Assembly (NCBI GenBank): GCA_038212215.1 | Contig: JBBQUT010000031.1 | Coordinates: 1 to 57,313, forward strand | Direction: 5' to 3' | Origin: JALZAI01 sp038212215 | GTDB taxonomy: Bacteria > Actinomycetota > Actinomycetes > Mycobacteriales > Jatrophihabitantaceae | Length of the DNA: 57,313 nt | Program-made: the position numbers and the translations under genes | Shown: in pieces, positions 42,338-51,811 of the stretch | Layout of the letters: every line of letters starts with the position of its first letter | Position numbering within the stretch: the first letter of the stretch is position 1 | Notes under the pieces: model-generated | What the model saw: the letters and a program-made list of their open reading frames with translations, nothing else | Database searches by the model: none | Told to the model about the DNA's origin: nothing

Positions 42338-43784
42338 CAAGACGGAGCTTCTCGGGGTTTGGGAGCGTGCCCGGCCAAGGTTCGAGGACGACGACACCCT
42401 TCGTCCGCAGCACAAGGCCTGGTTGAGTCTCACCCGACCGTTAGGACTGGTTGCTGACACTGCGGTGCTCGCGGCGCCGAACGAATTCGTGCGTGAGTAC
42501 CTGGACAACCGGTTGCGTCCGTACCTCACCCTGCTGCTCAGCCAGGAACTCGGCCGTGACGTGCAGGTCGCAGTCACCGTGCAGAGCGCCGAGGAACAGG
42601 CGGAAGCGGCGGTCGAGGAAGAAGTCGAGGACGGCTTCGCCAGAGACACATTCGCCGATCCCGCCGACTACGAGGAAGGCTGGATGGGCCGGCGGCTGCC
42701 CCAAGCCGGTGGCTCGAACGGCTTGCGGGGTACCAGTGCTGTGGACCGCGACGCCCGGCTGAACCCTAAATACACTTTCGACACGTTCGTCATCGGCTCG
42801 TCCAACCGATTTACCCATGCCGCCGCCGTCGCGGTGGCAGAGGCGCCGGCCCGGGCCTACAACCCGCTGTTCATCTACGGCGACTCAGGATTGGGCAAGA
42901 CGCATCTGCTGCACGCGATCGGGCACTACGCCCAGCGGCTCACCCCTGGGCTTCGCACTCGCTACGTATCGAGCGAGGAGTTCACCAACGACTTCATCAA
43001 CTCTGTCCGCGACGACAAGATGCAGGCCTTCCAGTCCCGCTATCGATCGGTCGATCTCCTCTTGATCGACGACATCCAGTTCCTGGAGCGCGCGGAACGG
43101 ACGCAGGAGGAGTTCTTCCACACCTTCAACACATTGCACAACGCGAACAAGCAGATCGTGATCAGTTCCGACAAGGCGCCTCGGCAACTGTCCTCGCTCG
43201 AGGATCGACTGCGCACCCGCTTCGAATGGGGTCTGATCAGCGATGTGCAGGCCCCGGATCTGGAGACTCGAATCGCCATCCTGCGCAAGAAGGCAGGGCA
43301 GGAAGGCATGGATCTCCCGCCCGAGGTGCTGGAGTACATCGCCAGCCGTATCCAGAGCAATATTCGTGAACTGGAGGGCGCGCTGATCCGGGTCACCGCT
43401 TTCGCCAGCCTGAACCGGCAGACTGTCGACGTGCGGCTGACCGAAACGGTGCTCAAGGATCTCGTCGGCGACTCCGCCGCCCCCGAGATCACAGCTGCCA
43501 CGATCATGGCCGTGACCGCCGAGTACTTCGCGGTGACCGTCGCCGACATCACCGGTACGTCGCGTAATCGGGCTCTCGTCGGCGCCCGGCAGATGGCGAT
43601 GTATCTCTGCCGGGAGCTCACCGACCTCTCGCTGCCCCGGATCGGCGAGAAGTTCGGCGGCCGCGACCACACAACGGTGATGCACGCCGAGCGCAAGATC
43701 CGCACCCAAATGGCAGAGAAACTCACCGTCTACAACCAGATCAGCGAACTTACCAGCCGCATCAAGCTCCGGTCGCGGCCGTGA
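42330..43784 (+). CDS. dnaA: Chromosomal replication initiator DnaA
   Basis: 484 residues. Domain I at the N-terminus (LGVWERARPRF), a short acidic linker, then the AAA+ domain from about residue 145: NPLFIYGDSGLGKTHLLHAI (Walker A), LLLIDDIQFLERAERTQEEF (Walker B), SDKAPRQLSSLEDRLRTRFE (sensor and Arg finger). Domain IV has the DNA-binding motif GGRDHTTVMHAERKI. GTG start; GGGAG lies 13 bases upstream. Marks the origin with the following dnaN. Confidence 0.98.
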   Translation: MDDKTELLGVWERARPRFEDDDTLRPQHKAWLSLTRPLGLVADTAVLAAPNEFVREYLDNRLRPYLTLLLSQELGRDVQVAVTVQSAEEQAEAAVEEEVEDGFARDTFADPADYEEGWMGRRLPQAGGSNGLRGTSAVDRDARLNPKYTFDTFVIGSSNRFTHAAAVAVAEAPARAYNPLFIYGDSGLGKTHLLHAIGHYAQRLTPGLRTRYVSSEEFTNDFINSVRDDKMQAFQSRYRSVDLLLIDDIQFLERAERTQEEFFHTFNTLHNANKQIVISSDKAPRQLSSLEDRLRTRFEWGLISDVQAPDLETRIAILRKKAGQEGMDLPPEVLEYIASRIQSNIRELEGALIRVTAFASLNRQTVDVRLTETVLKDLVGDSAAPEITAATIMAVTAEYFAVTVADITGTSRNRALVGARQMAMYLCRELTDLSLPRIGEKFGGRDHTTVMHAERKIRTQMAEKLTVYNQISELTSRIKLRSRP

Positions 43785-43852
43785 GTGAGCGCAGCGAGGC
43801 TCGACCATGAGTGGACGGCTGCCGGTGGCTGTACACAGCGTGTGGGTGAGGC

Positions 43853-43861
43853 TGTGGAGAA
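43853..43861 (-). promoter_or_regulatory. DnaA-box-like site in oriC
   Basis: Reads TTCTCCACA on the minus strand, one mismatch from the consensus. Confidence 0.45.
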
Positions 43862-44009
43862 CCGGTTCTGTTTCGTTGGACGACATGTGCACGACATGTG
43901 CACGACCCCGGCCATGCACGGGTCGTCCCCCGGACACGGCATGATCTGCTCAGCGTCCTGCACATGGGACAGGTGGCTGTACCGTCCGTCCCGCCTGGCC
44001 TAGCGTCGG

Positions 44010-44018
44010 TTATCCCCA
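44010..44018 (+). promoter_or_regulatory. DnaA-box-like site in oriC
   Basis: TTATCCCCA, one mismatch from TTATCCACA. Confidence 0.5.
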
Positions 44019-44089
44019 CTGTGCACAGCAGCGAAGACGACAGACGAAACAAGATCTTTCGAGATGGACAAGTTCAACGACTGGAGGGC

Positions 44090-44098
44090 TGTGGACAG
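44090..44098 (-). promoter_or_regulatory. DnaA-box-like site in oriC
   Basis: Reads CTGTCCACA on the minus strand, one mismatch from TTGTCCACA; 32 bp before dnaN. Confidence 0.5.
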
Positions 44099-44130
44099 TC
44101 GGCCCCTATCTGCTGCACAACGGAGGCACG

Positions 44131-45282
44131 ATGAAGTTCCGGGTAGAGCGCGACGCGCTCGCTGATGCCGTCACCTGGGCAGCCCGGAGCCTGTCGAGCC
44201 GGCCGACGATGCCCGTGCTTGCCGGGCTGATGCTGTCCGTCGAGGACGAACTGCTCTCGATTTCCGGGTTCGACCTGGAAGCCTCTACCGAGGTCGATCT
44301 CGAAGTGAGTGCTGCCGGCGACGGCCGCGCGCTGGTTTCCGGGCGGCTGCTGGCCGACATCACCAAGGCGTTGCCGCCGCATCCGGTCGATGTCGTGGTC
44401 GACGGCACCCGGCTCACCATCTCGTGTGGGTCGACCCGATTCACCCTGCCGGGGATGCCGGTCGAGGACTACCCACGTCTTCCGAGCCTGCCGAGCACTG
44501 CCGGCACCGTGGCGAGCGCGGAATTTGCCCATGCAGTCAGTCAGGTTGCGATCGCCGCAGGCCGCGACGACACACTGCCGATGCTGACCGGCGTACGGCT
44601 CGAGATCGATGGCAGCCGGATGACACTCGCCGCGACCGACCGCTACCGGCTGGCGGTGCGCGAACTGGACTGGAACCCCGACGATCCCGCCGCCGATGCC
44701 GCGCAGGTGCTGGTGCCGGCCCGCGCGCTGTCCGATGCCGCCCGGAGCTTGTCGCACAGCGACCTGATGACGGTCGCGCTGGCCGGCGGCGGAGCAGGGA
44801 ACACCGGCGAGGGGATCATCGGATTCACTGGCAGTACCAACGGCCACGCCAGCCGCACCACCACCCGGCTGCTCGACGCGACGTTCCCCGCCTACCGGTC
44901 ACTGCTGCCGAACGAGTGGTCCGCCTCGGCGGACGTCACCGTCGCGCCGCTGATCGACGCGGTGCGCCGCGTCGCGCTGGTTGCCGACCGCAACACCCCG
45001 GTCCGGCTCGAGTTCGAGGCAGGCGGGCTGGCCCTGTCCGCCGGTGGCGAGGACGAGGGCCGCGCGGAAGAGAACCTCGAGGTCGACTACGACGGCGAGT
45101 TGATCACCACCGCGTTCAATCCACAGTTCCTGCTCGACGGTCTGGGCGCGCTTACCTCGACCACGGCCCGGCTGCTGTTCACCTCGCCGAACAAGCCCGT
45201 TGTGCTGCGGCCGGACCCCGAGCAGAACAGCGACGGCAGCGAGTACACCTACGTGATGATGCCCGTACGACTGCCCGGCTGA
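44131..45282 (+). CDS. dnaN: DNA polymerase III beta subunit (sliding clamp)
   Basis: 383 residues. Three clamp domains; landmarks are FRVERDALADAVTWAARSL, MPVLAGLMLSVEDE, RLAVRELDW and the ending TYVMMPVRLPG. Encircles DNA and tethers polymerases. CGGAGG lies four bases before the ATG. Followed after 13 bp by recF. Confidence 0.97.
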   Translation: MKFRVERDALADAVTWAARSLSSRPTMPVLAGLMLSVEDELLSISGFDLEASTEVDLEVSAAGDGRALVSGRLLADITKALPPHPVDVVVDGTRLTISCGSTRFTLPGMPVEDYPRLPSLPSTAGTVASAEFAHAVSQVAIAAGRDDTLPMLTGVRLEIDGSRMTLAATDRYRLAVRELDWNPDDPAADAAQVLVPARALSDAARSLSHSDLMTVALAGGGAGNTGEGIIGFTGSTNGHASRTTTRLLDATFPAYRSLLPNEWSASADVTVAPLIDAVRRVALVADRNTPVRLEFEAGGLALSAGGEDEGRAEENLEVDYDGELITTAFNPQFLLDGLGALTSTTARLLFTSPNKPVVLRPDPEQNSDGSEYTYVMMPVRLPG

Positions 45283-45295
45283 TGGGGTAGCGCCG

Positions 45296-46468
45296 GTGTA
45301 CGTCCGCCATCTGACGGTCACGGATTTCCGCAGCTGGCCCAGCGCGGAACTGGCGCTCGAGCCGGGTCCGACGCTGCTGGTCGGCCCGAACGGCGCCGGC
45401 AAGACCAATCTCGTCGAGGCCATCGGTTACGTCGCAACGCTGGGTAGCCACCGCGTCGCCTCCGACGCTGCGCTGGTGCGCAGCGGCGCTGACCGTGCGG
45501 TCGTTCGCGCTGCAATCGTGTCCAACGCCAGGGAGCTGCGCGTCGAGCTGGAACTCACCCCGGGACGTACCAACCGGGCCCGCCTCAACGGCGCAGCCGT
45601 CTCCCGGGTACGTGATGTGCTCGGCGCGCTGCGCTGGGTGCTGTTCGCGCCTGAAGACCTCGCGATCGTGCGGGGCGACCCCGCGGAACGCCGCCGCTTC
45701 CTCGACGAGCTCGTGGTCGCCCGCTCCCCGCGGATGGCTGCGGTTCGGGCCGACTACGAGCGGGTGCTCCGGCAGCGCGCGACCCTGCTGAAGTCGGCGG
45801 GGCTGAAGTCGGCGGGCAGCGCTCGGCGCTCGGGTTCGGCCAGCGACTTGGTCACGCTCGACGTCTGGGACGCCCAGCTCGCCGAGCACGGCGCACAACT
45901 GTTGCGCGCGCGGCTCAGCGCTCTAGAGGCGCTGGGCCCGCTCGCGAGCACTGCGTACGGCGAGGTGGCGCCGTCCGCGCCGGGGCTGCAACTGCGCTAC
46001 GCCACCTCGCTTGCGGCCGTGCTGCCCGCCCTCGCGGACCCGGGTGCCGCCGTGCCTGACGTCGCCGAGCTCGAACAGGCCCTGCTCGCCGAGCTAGCCC
46101 GGCGGCGCAGCGCCGAGCTGGAGCGTGGCGTGAACCTCGTCGGCCCGCACCGCGACGACCTCGAGCTAGGCCTGGGTGACTTGCCGGTACGTGGCTACGC
46201 CAGCCATGGCGAGGGCTGGTCGGTGGCGCTCGCGCTGCGACTGGGCAGCTACGAATTGCTGCGCGCCGATCATCCCTCCGGAGCTGACCCGGTGCTCGTG
46301 CTGGATGACGTGTTCGCCGAACTCGACAGCTGCCGGCGCGAGCAGCTCGCCCTGGTGGCAAGCAAGACCGAACAGTGCATCGTGACTGCGGCGGTGCGTT
46401 CCGACGTGCCTGAGCAGCTCGACGGGGCGCTGTTCGAGGTCGGTGCTGGTGCGGTGCGCCGTGGTTGA
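45296..46468 (+). CDS. recF: DNA replication and repair protein RecF
   Basis: 390 residues. VTDFRSWPSAELALEPGPTL precedes the Walker A LVGPNGAGKTNLVEAIGY; the Walker B is VLVLDDVFAELD. SMC-like ATPase that helps load RecA at gaps. GTG start. Contains a 15-bp duplication (LKSAGLKSAG) in the middle. Overlaps the next gene by eight bases. Confidence 0.96.
   Translation: MYVRHLTVTDFRSWPSAELALEPGPTLLVGPNGAGKTNLVEAIGYVATLGSHRVASDAALVRSGADRAVVRAAIVSNARELRVELELTPGRTNRARLNGAAVSRVRDVLGALRWVLFAPEDLAIVRGDPAERRRFLDELVVARSPRMAAVRADYERVLRQRATLLKSAGLKSAGSARRSGSASDLVTLDVWDAQLAEHGAQLLRARLSALEALGPLASTAYGEVAPSAPGLQLRYATSLAAVLPALADPGAAVPDVAELEQALLAELARRRSAELERGVNLVGPHRDDLELGLGDLPVRGYASHGEGWSVALALRLGSYELLRADHPSGADPVLVLDDVFAELDSCRREQLALVASKTEQCIVTAAVRSDVPEQLDGALFEVGAGAVRRG
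45788..45817. repeat. 15-bp tandem duplication in recF
   Basis: ctgaagtcggcggggctgaa onward: two copies of a 15-bp unit differing only in the last base, encoding LKSAG twice in the helical arm region of RecF. Confidence 0.85.
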
Positions 46469-47003
46469 CTCGCCCGATTCCGATAACACGGCCGACGCCG
46501 ACGCCGTAGGCGGTGATCCGGTCCGTGGTGCCCTCTTCAGTGCCCAGCGGATGGCGCGCGGCACAGCGCGGCCACGGCGGCGCAGAGACCGCACGCGGTC
46601 CCCGGACGCGCCCCGCGGCGGGTACTCCGGGCCGGCGCCGGATCTCACCGATCCCCAGCCGGTGGGCGCCGTCCTGCACGAGTACACCAACGACCGTGGC
46701 TGGCAGCGCCCGCTTGCCGAGGCCCGGGTGTTCGCTGAGTGGTCGGTCCTGGTCGGTGCCGAAGTGGCAGCGCATTCCAGCCCGTCCTCGCTGCGGGACG
46801 GGGAACTAAGAGTCGCGGCCGAGTCCACGGCTTGGGCGACGCAACTGCGGCTGCTTTCGGCGAGCCTGCTGGCGCGGCTGGTCGCCGAATTGGGGCCGAC
46901 CACGGTCACCCGCGTGATCGTCACCGGACCGGTCGGGCCGAGTTGGAAACACGGCCGGTACTCGGTTCGCGGCACCCGGGGGCCACGCGATACCTATGGC
47001 TGA
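46461..47003 (+). CDS. DUF721 / DciA-type protein
   Basis: 180 residues. The N-terminal 60 residues are polar and basic; the DUF721 core follows: VLHEYTNDRGWQRPLAEARV, VLVGAEVAAHSSPSSLRDG, LRVAAESTAWATQLRLLSAS. In other bacteria DciA loads the replicative helicase. Located between recF and gyrB exactly as Rv0004. GTG 46461 overlaps the recF stop; upstream in-frame GTGs exist, so the start is not certain. Confidence 0.9.
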   Translation: MVDSPDSDNTADADAVGGDPVRGALFSAQRMARGTARPRRRRDRTRSPDAPRGGYSGPAPDLTDPQPVGAVLHEYTNDRGWQRPLAEARVFAEWSVLVGAEVAAHSSPSSLRDGELRVAAESTAWATQLRLLSASLLARLVAELGPTTVTRVIVTGPVGPSWKHGRYSVRGTRGPRDTYG

Positions 47004-47240
47004 CAGCGCGTGAGCTAGGAACGCGATCGGCTCGTGTGGGGAGACCGTGAGCACGGTGGTCCAAGCGCTCAGCGTTGCGATCACGCGCGTGGAGAGCCGT
47101 TTTGGTCAGTGCGTTGGGCTAGACTGGACACGTACCGCGCAGGGGTGATGCCGCGTGTGCCAACACGTGGTGATCGCCCCTCGTTGTCGTCTGATCGAAG
47201 TGACGCCGTGCGCCTCGCCGGCCGAGAAAGGGACGTGTCT

Positions 47241-49265
47241 GTGCCCACCACTGCACCCAAGCCCACCATCGCACCCATTAAGTCGCACAAGACGAACGGC
47301 TATACCGGCAGCAACATCACTGTTCTCGAGGGCCTTGAGGCGGTTCGCAAGCGTCCCGGCATGTATATCGGGTCGACGTCGGAGCGGGGGCTGCACCACC
47401 TCGTGTGGGAGGTCGTCGACAACTCGGTCGACGAGGCGCTGGCTGGCTACTGCGATCGCATCGAGGTCAGCCTGCTCGGCGACGGTGGCGTGCGCGTGGT
47501 CGACAACGGGCGTGGGATGCCAGTCGACATGCACCCCACCCAGAAAAGGCCCACCGTCGAGGTCATCATGACCGTGCTGCACGCCGGTGGAAAGTTCGAC
47601 AGCGACTCCTACGCCGTCTCCGGCGGCCTGCACGGCGTAGGTATCTCGGTAGTGAACGCGCTGAGCAAGCGCGTCGAGGTGGATATCGACCGCGACGGGT
47701 TCCACTGGAGCCAGCCGTACGTCGACCAGAAGCCCGCCGGGCCGCTGACCAAAGGCCCGCCGTCGCGCAAGCATGGCACCACCGTGACGTTCTGGGCTGA
47801 CGACGACATCTTCGAGACCACCGCCTACACCTTCGAGACGATCAGCCGGCGGCTGCAGGAGATGGCTTTCCTCAATCGCGGGCTGACCATTGTGCTGCGC
47901 GACGAGCGCGTGGAAAAGGTCGTGGACGAGAACGACGCCGAGGCGCGCCCGAAAGCGGCGGCCGCACCGAAAGAGATCACGTATCACTACGCCGGCGGGA
48001 TCGCGGATTTTGTCCGCCACCTCAATGCGACCAAGGACGCGATCCACAAGGACCCGATCTACATTGTCGATGAGGACTCTGCGAACAAAGTCTCCGTCGA
48101 GATCGCGATGCAATGGAACTCCACGTACGCCGAGAGCGTGTACACCTTCGCCAACACGATCAATACGGTCGAGGGCGGCACGCACGAAGAGGGCTTCCGC
48201 GCGGCGTTGACGAACGTGGTGAACCGCTGGGCGATCGAGAAGAAGATCATCAAGGACACCAAGGAAGATCGCTTCAGCGGCGACGACATCCGGGAAGGCC
48301 TGGCCGCGATCGTCTCGATCAAGATGGGCGAGCCACAGTTCGAGGGACAGACCAAGGCGAAGCTCGGCAACTCCTCAGCCAAGACGTTCGTCCAGCAGGT
48401 GTGCAACGAGAAGCTGACCGCCTGGTTCGAGCGCAGTCCCAACGAGGCGAAGGTCGTCGTCAACAAGATCTCGCAGGCGGCGCGCGCGCGTAAGGCTGCG
48501 CAGCAGGCCCGCAAGCTCTCGCGCAAGAACGCCCTGGACACGATGGGCATGCCTGGCAAGCTCGCCGACTGCCGCTCCACCGACCCCGGCGAGAGCGAGC
48601 TCTACATCGTCGAGGGTGACTCGGCGGGCGGTTCGGCCAAGTCCTGCCGCGACTCGATGTTCCAGGCGATTCTGCCAATCCGCGGCAAGATCATCAATGT
48701 GGAGAAGTCCCGGATCGACCGGGTGCTGAAGAACAACGAGGTGCAGTCGCTGATCACCGCGCTCGGCACCGGTATCCACGACGACTTTGACGTGAGCAAG
48801 CTGCGCTACCACAAACTGGTGTTGATGGCCGATGCCGACGTCGACGGCCAGCACATCACGACGCTGCTGCTGACCCTGCTGTTCCGGTTCATGCGCCCGC
48901 TCATCGAGGCAGGGCATGTGTACCTCGCCGCCCCGCCGCTCTACAAGATCAAGTGGAGCAAGGGCGAGCCGAGCTATGCCTACAGCGAGAAAGAGCGTGA
49001 CGGGTTGATCAGGCAGGGTCAGGACACCGGCCGGCGCCTGGCCAAGGACGACGCGATCCAGCGCTACAAGGGCCTTGGCGAGATGAACTCCAAGGAGCTG
49101 TGGGAGACCACCATGGATCCGGCGCACCGGATTCTGCGGCTGGTGACACTCGACGACGCCGCGACCGCGGACGAGCTCTTCAGCGTGCTGATGGGTGAGG
49201 ACGTCGAGGCCCGGCGCTCGTTCATCATCCGTAATGCGAGGGACGTCCGGTTCCTTGATATCTAA
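47241..49265 (+). CDS. gyrB: DNA gyrase subunit B
   Basis: 674 residues. GHKL ATPase: VWEVVDNSVDEALAGY, VVDNGRGMPVD, GGLHGVGISVVNALS. TOPRIM: YIVEGDSAGGSAKSCRD and LMADADVDGQHITTLLL. C-terminal RYKGLGEMNSKELWETTMDP. GTG 47241 has AAAGG nine bases upstream and is preferred to an upstream GTG at 47235. The 237-bp upstream gap has a possible -10, TAGACT at 47120-47125. Operon with gyrA 66 bp downstream. Confidence 0.97.
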   Translation: MPTTAPKPTIAPIKSHKTNGYTGSNITVLEGLEAVRKRPGMYIGSTSERGLHHLVWEVVDNSVDEALAGYCDRIEVSLLGDGGVRVVDNGRGMPVDMHPTQKRPTVEVIMTVLHAGGKFDSDSYAVSGGLHGVGISVVNALSKRVEVDIDRDGFHWSQPYVDQKPAGPLTKGPPSRKHGTTVTFWADDDIFETTAYTFETISRRLQEMAFLNRGLTIVLRDERVEKVVDENDAEARPKAAAAPKEITYHYAGGIADFVRHLNATKDAIHKDPIYIVDEDSANKVSVEIAMQWNSTYAESVYTFANTINTVEGGTHEEGFRAALTNVVNRWAIEKKIIKDTKEDRFSGDDIREGLAAIVSIKMGEPQFEGQTKAKLGNSSAKTFVQQVCNEKLTAWFERSPNEAKVVVNKISQAARARKAAQQARKLSRKNALDTMGMPGKLADCRSTDPGESELYIVEGDSAGGSAKSCRDSMFQAILPIRGKIINVEKSRIDRVLKNNEVQSLITALGTGIHDDFDVSKLRYHKLVLMADADVDGQHITTLLLTLLFRFMRPLIEAGHVYLAAPPLYKIKWSKGEPSYAYSEKERDGLIRQGQDTGRRLAKDDAIQRYKGLGEMNSKELWETTMDPAHRILRLVTLDDAATADELFSVLMGEDVEARRSFIIRNARDVRFLDI

Positions 49266-49331
49266 CCCGCCACGAACTGATATCCCGACAGGCAACGGAT
49301 CGTCATTGAGTAACGCAACGAGGGGCACCGG

Positions 49332-51809
49332 GTGACCGACACCACCGACACCGGCGGCATGGACCGGATCGAGCCGGTCGACATCCAGACCGAGATGCAG
49401 CGCAGCTACATCGATTACGCCATGTCGGTGATCGTCGGCCGCGCTCTACCCGATGTCCGCGACGGGCTGAAGCCGGTGCACCGCAAGATCCTCTACGGGA
49501 TGTATGACTCCGGATTCCGTCCGGACCGCAACTACGTCAAGTGTGGACGCGTCGTCGGCGACGTGATGGGTAACTACCACCCGCACGGGGATTCCGCGCT
49601 TTACGACGCGCTCGTGCGGATGGCCCAGCCGTGGTCGCTGCGCTACCCGCTGATCGACCCGCAGGGCAACTTCGGCTCGCCCGGCAACGACCCGGCCGCG
49701 GCGTACCGCTACACCGAGTGCCGGCTGCAGAGCCTGGCCATGGAGATGCTGCGCGATATCGACGAGGAGACCGTCGATTTCGTCCCCAACTACGCGGGTA
49801 ACACCGTCGAGCCGGTCATCCTGCCGGCCCGATTCCCGAACCTGCTCATCAACGGTTCAGAGGGCATCGCGGTGGGCATGGCCACCCGGATCCCGCCGCA
49901 CAACCTGCGTGAGGTCGCCTCGGGTGTGATGTGGTGCCTGGATCACCCGGACGCGACGAGCGAGGAGCTACTCGAGGAACTCATCAAGCTCGTCCCGGGG
50001 CCAGACTTTCCGACCCGCTCGCTGATCGTCGGGCGCGACGGCATCCAGGACGCCTACCGCACCGGTCGCGGGTCCATCCGGATGCGCGCCGTCGTCGAGG
50101 TGGAAGCGGACGCGCGCGGTGCCACCATCCTCGTCATCACTGAACTGCCCTACCAGGTCAACCCCGACAACCTCGTCGAGTCGATCGCCGCCCTGGTCAA
50201 GGACGGCAAGATCGCCGGCATCCGGGCGATCCACAACGAGAGCTCCGACCGCATCGGGATGCGCATCGTTATCACCTTGTCGCGCGACGCGGTGGCGAAG
50301 GTGGTGCTGAACAACTTGTTCAAGCACACCCAACTGCAGACCACGTTCGGTGCGAACATGCTTGCCATCGTCGACGGTGTGCCACGCACGCTGCGCCTGG
50401 ACCAGTTCGTCTCGCTCTACGTCGAACACCAGATCGATGTGATCGTGCGGCGGACCAAGTATCGCCTGCGCATCAAGGAGGAGCGCGCCCACATTCTGCG
50501 CGGCCTGCTCAAGGCACTCGATCAGCTCGACGCTGTCATCGCGTTGATCCGCCGTTCGCCCTCGGCCGACGCCGCACGCAGTGGGCTGATCGAGTTGCTT
50601 ACCATCGACGAGCTGCAGGCGACCGCGATCCTGGACCTGCAGCTGCGTCGGCTGGCTGCGCTGGAACGCCAGCGCATCATCGACGAGGCCGCCGAGATCG
50701 AGCGCCAGATCGCCGATCTCAACGACATCCTTGCCCGGCCGGGTCGGCAGCGCACGATCATTCGCGATGAGCTCAGTGATGTCGTCGCCAAGTTCGGTGA
50801 CGAGCGGCGCACCCGCATCGTCGCCGATGACGGTGACATGTCGATGGAAGACCTGATTGCCCAAGAAGACGTCGTCGTCACCATCACCCGCACCGGTTAT
50901 GCCAAGCGCACCAAAACCGACCTCTACCGGGCGCAGCGACGCGGCGGCAAGGGCGTACAGGGCGCCAACCTGCGCGCCGACGACATCGTCGAGCACTTCT
51001 TTGTCAGCTCGACGCACGACTGGATCTTGTTCTTCACCAACAAGGGACGGGTCTATCGGGCCAAGGCCTACGAACTGCCCGAGGCGAACCGCAACGCCCG
51101 CGGCCAGCACGTGGCGAACCTGCTCGCGTTCCAGCCGGGCGAGCAGATCGCCAACGTCATCGCGTTGAAGAACTACGAGGTCGCGCCGTATCTGGTGCTG
51201 GCGACCAGGCACGGTTTGGTCAAGAAATCCGAGCTGACGCTGTTCGACTCGGCCCGCACCGGCGGCATCGTCGCGATCAACCTGCGCGGCGACGACGAGC
51301 TCATCGGGGCCGCGCTGATCTCCTCGGACCACGACCTGCTGCTGGTCAGCCGGCGCGCCATGTCGATCCGCTTCACCGCCGACGACGAGACGCTGCGACC
51401 AATGGGTCGCGCTACGTCCGGCGTGTTCGGGATGCGGTTCAACAACGGTGACGAACTGCTGTCGATGTCGGTCATCCGTGAGGCAAACATCGAGATTCTG
51501 GTCGCCACGGAGGGCGGGTTCGCGAAGCGCACCGGCATCGACGAGTACCCGATCCAGGGCCGGGGGGGCAAGGGGGTGCTCACGGCGCGTATTGTTTCCA
51601 CCCGTGGCGGGCTGGTCGGAGCCCTTGCAGTGTCGCCGAAGGACGAGATCTATGCGATCACGTCAGGGGGCACGGTGATCCGCACCAAGGCCGCCGAGGT
51701 ACGCCGTGCACAGCGGCAGACCATGGGCGTGCGGCTGATGAACCTGCCGGACGGTGTGAACCTGGTCGCGCTGGCGCGTAATGCCGACGAACCCGACGAG
51801 CAGGAGTAG
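49332..51809 (+). CDS. gyrA: DNA gyrase subunit A
   Basis: 825 residues. DYAMSVIVGRALPDVRDGLKP at the start; the quinolone-pocket region is YHPHGDSALYDALVRMAQPW; the catalytic Tyr lies in DPAAAYRYTECRL. The C-terminal DNA-wrapping domain has the GyrA-box RRGGKGVQG and later GRGGKGVLT. GTG start with GAGGGG upstream. No deletion seen. Confidence 0.98.
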   Translation: MTDTTDTGGMDRIEPVDIQTEMQRSYIDYAMSVIVGRALPDVRDGLKPVHRKILYGMYDSGFRPDRNYVKCGRVVGDVMGNYHPHGDSALYDALVRMAQPWSLRYPLIDPQGNFGSPGNDPAAAYRYTECRLQSLAMEMLRDIDEETVDFVPNYAGNTVEPVILPARFPNLLINGSEGIAVGMATRIPPHNLREVASGVMWCLDHPDATSEELLEELIKLVPGPDFPTRSLIVGRDGIQDAYRTGRGSIRMRAVVEVEADARGATILVITELPYQVNPDNLVESIAALVKDGKIAGIRAIHNESSDRIGMRIVITLSRDAVAKVVLNNLFKHTQLQTTFGANMLAIVDGVPRTLRLDQFVSLYVEHQIDVIVRRTKYRLRIKEERAHILRGLLKALDQLDAVIALIRRSPSADAARSGLIELLTIDELQATAILDLQLRRLAALERQRIIDEAAEIERQIADLNDILARPGRQRTIIRDELSDVVAKFGDERRTRIVADDGDMSMEDLIAQEDVVVTITRTGYAKRTKTDLYRAQRRGGKGVQGANLRADDIVEHFFVSSTHDWILFFTNKGRVYRAKAYELPEANRNARGQHVANLLAFQPGEQIANVIALKNYEVAPYLVLATRHGLVKKSELTLFDSARTGGIVAINLRGDDELIGAALISSDHDLLLVSRRAMSIRFTADDETLRPMGRATSGVFGMRFNNGDELLSMSVIREANIEILVATEGGFAKRTGIDEYPIQGRGGKGVLTARIVSTRGGLVGALAVSPKDEIYAITSGGTVIRTKAAEVRRAQRQTMGVRLMNLPDGVNLVALARNADEPDEQE

Positions 51810-51811
51810 CG

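Larger units (their letters stand above)
43785..44130. other. oriC: Replication origin oriC (dnaA-dnaN gap)
   Basis: 346 bp without a gene between dnaA and dnaN, the usual oriC place in actinobacteria. Three DnaA-box-like nonamers with one mismatch lie at 43853, 44010 and 44090, together with weaker relatives such as TGTGGGTGA (43841) and the palindrome CTGTGCACAG (44019-44028). The stretch 44041-44080 is poorer in GC than its surroundings and could be the unwinding element. A short repeated element lies at 43787-43803. Confidence 0.8.
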
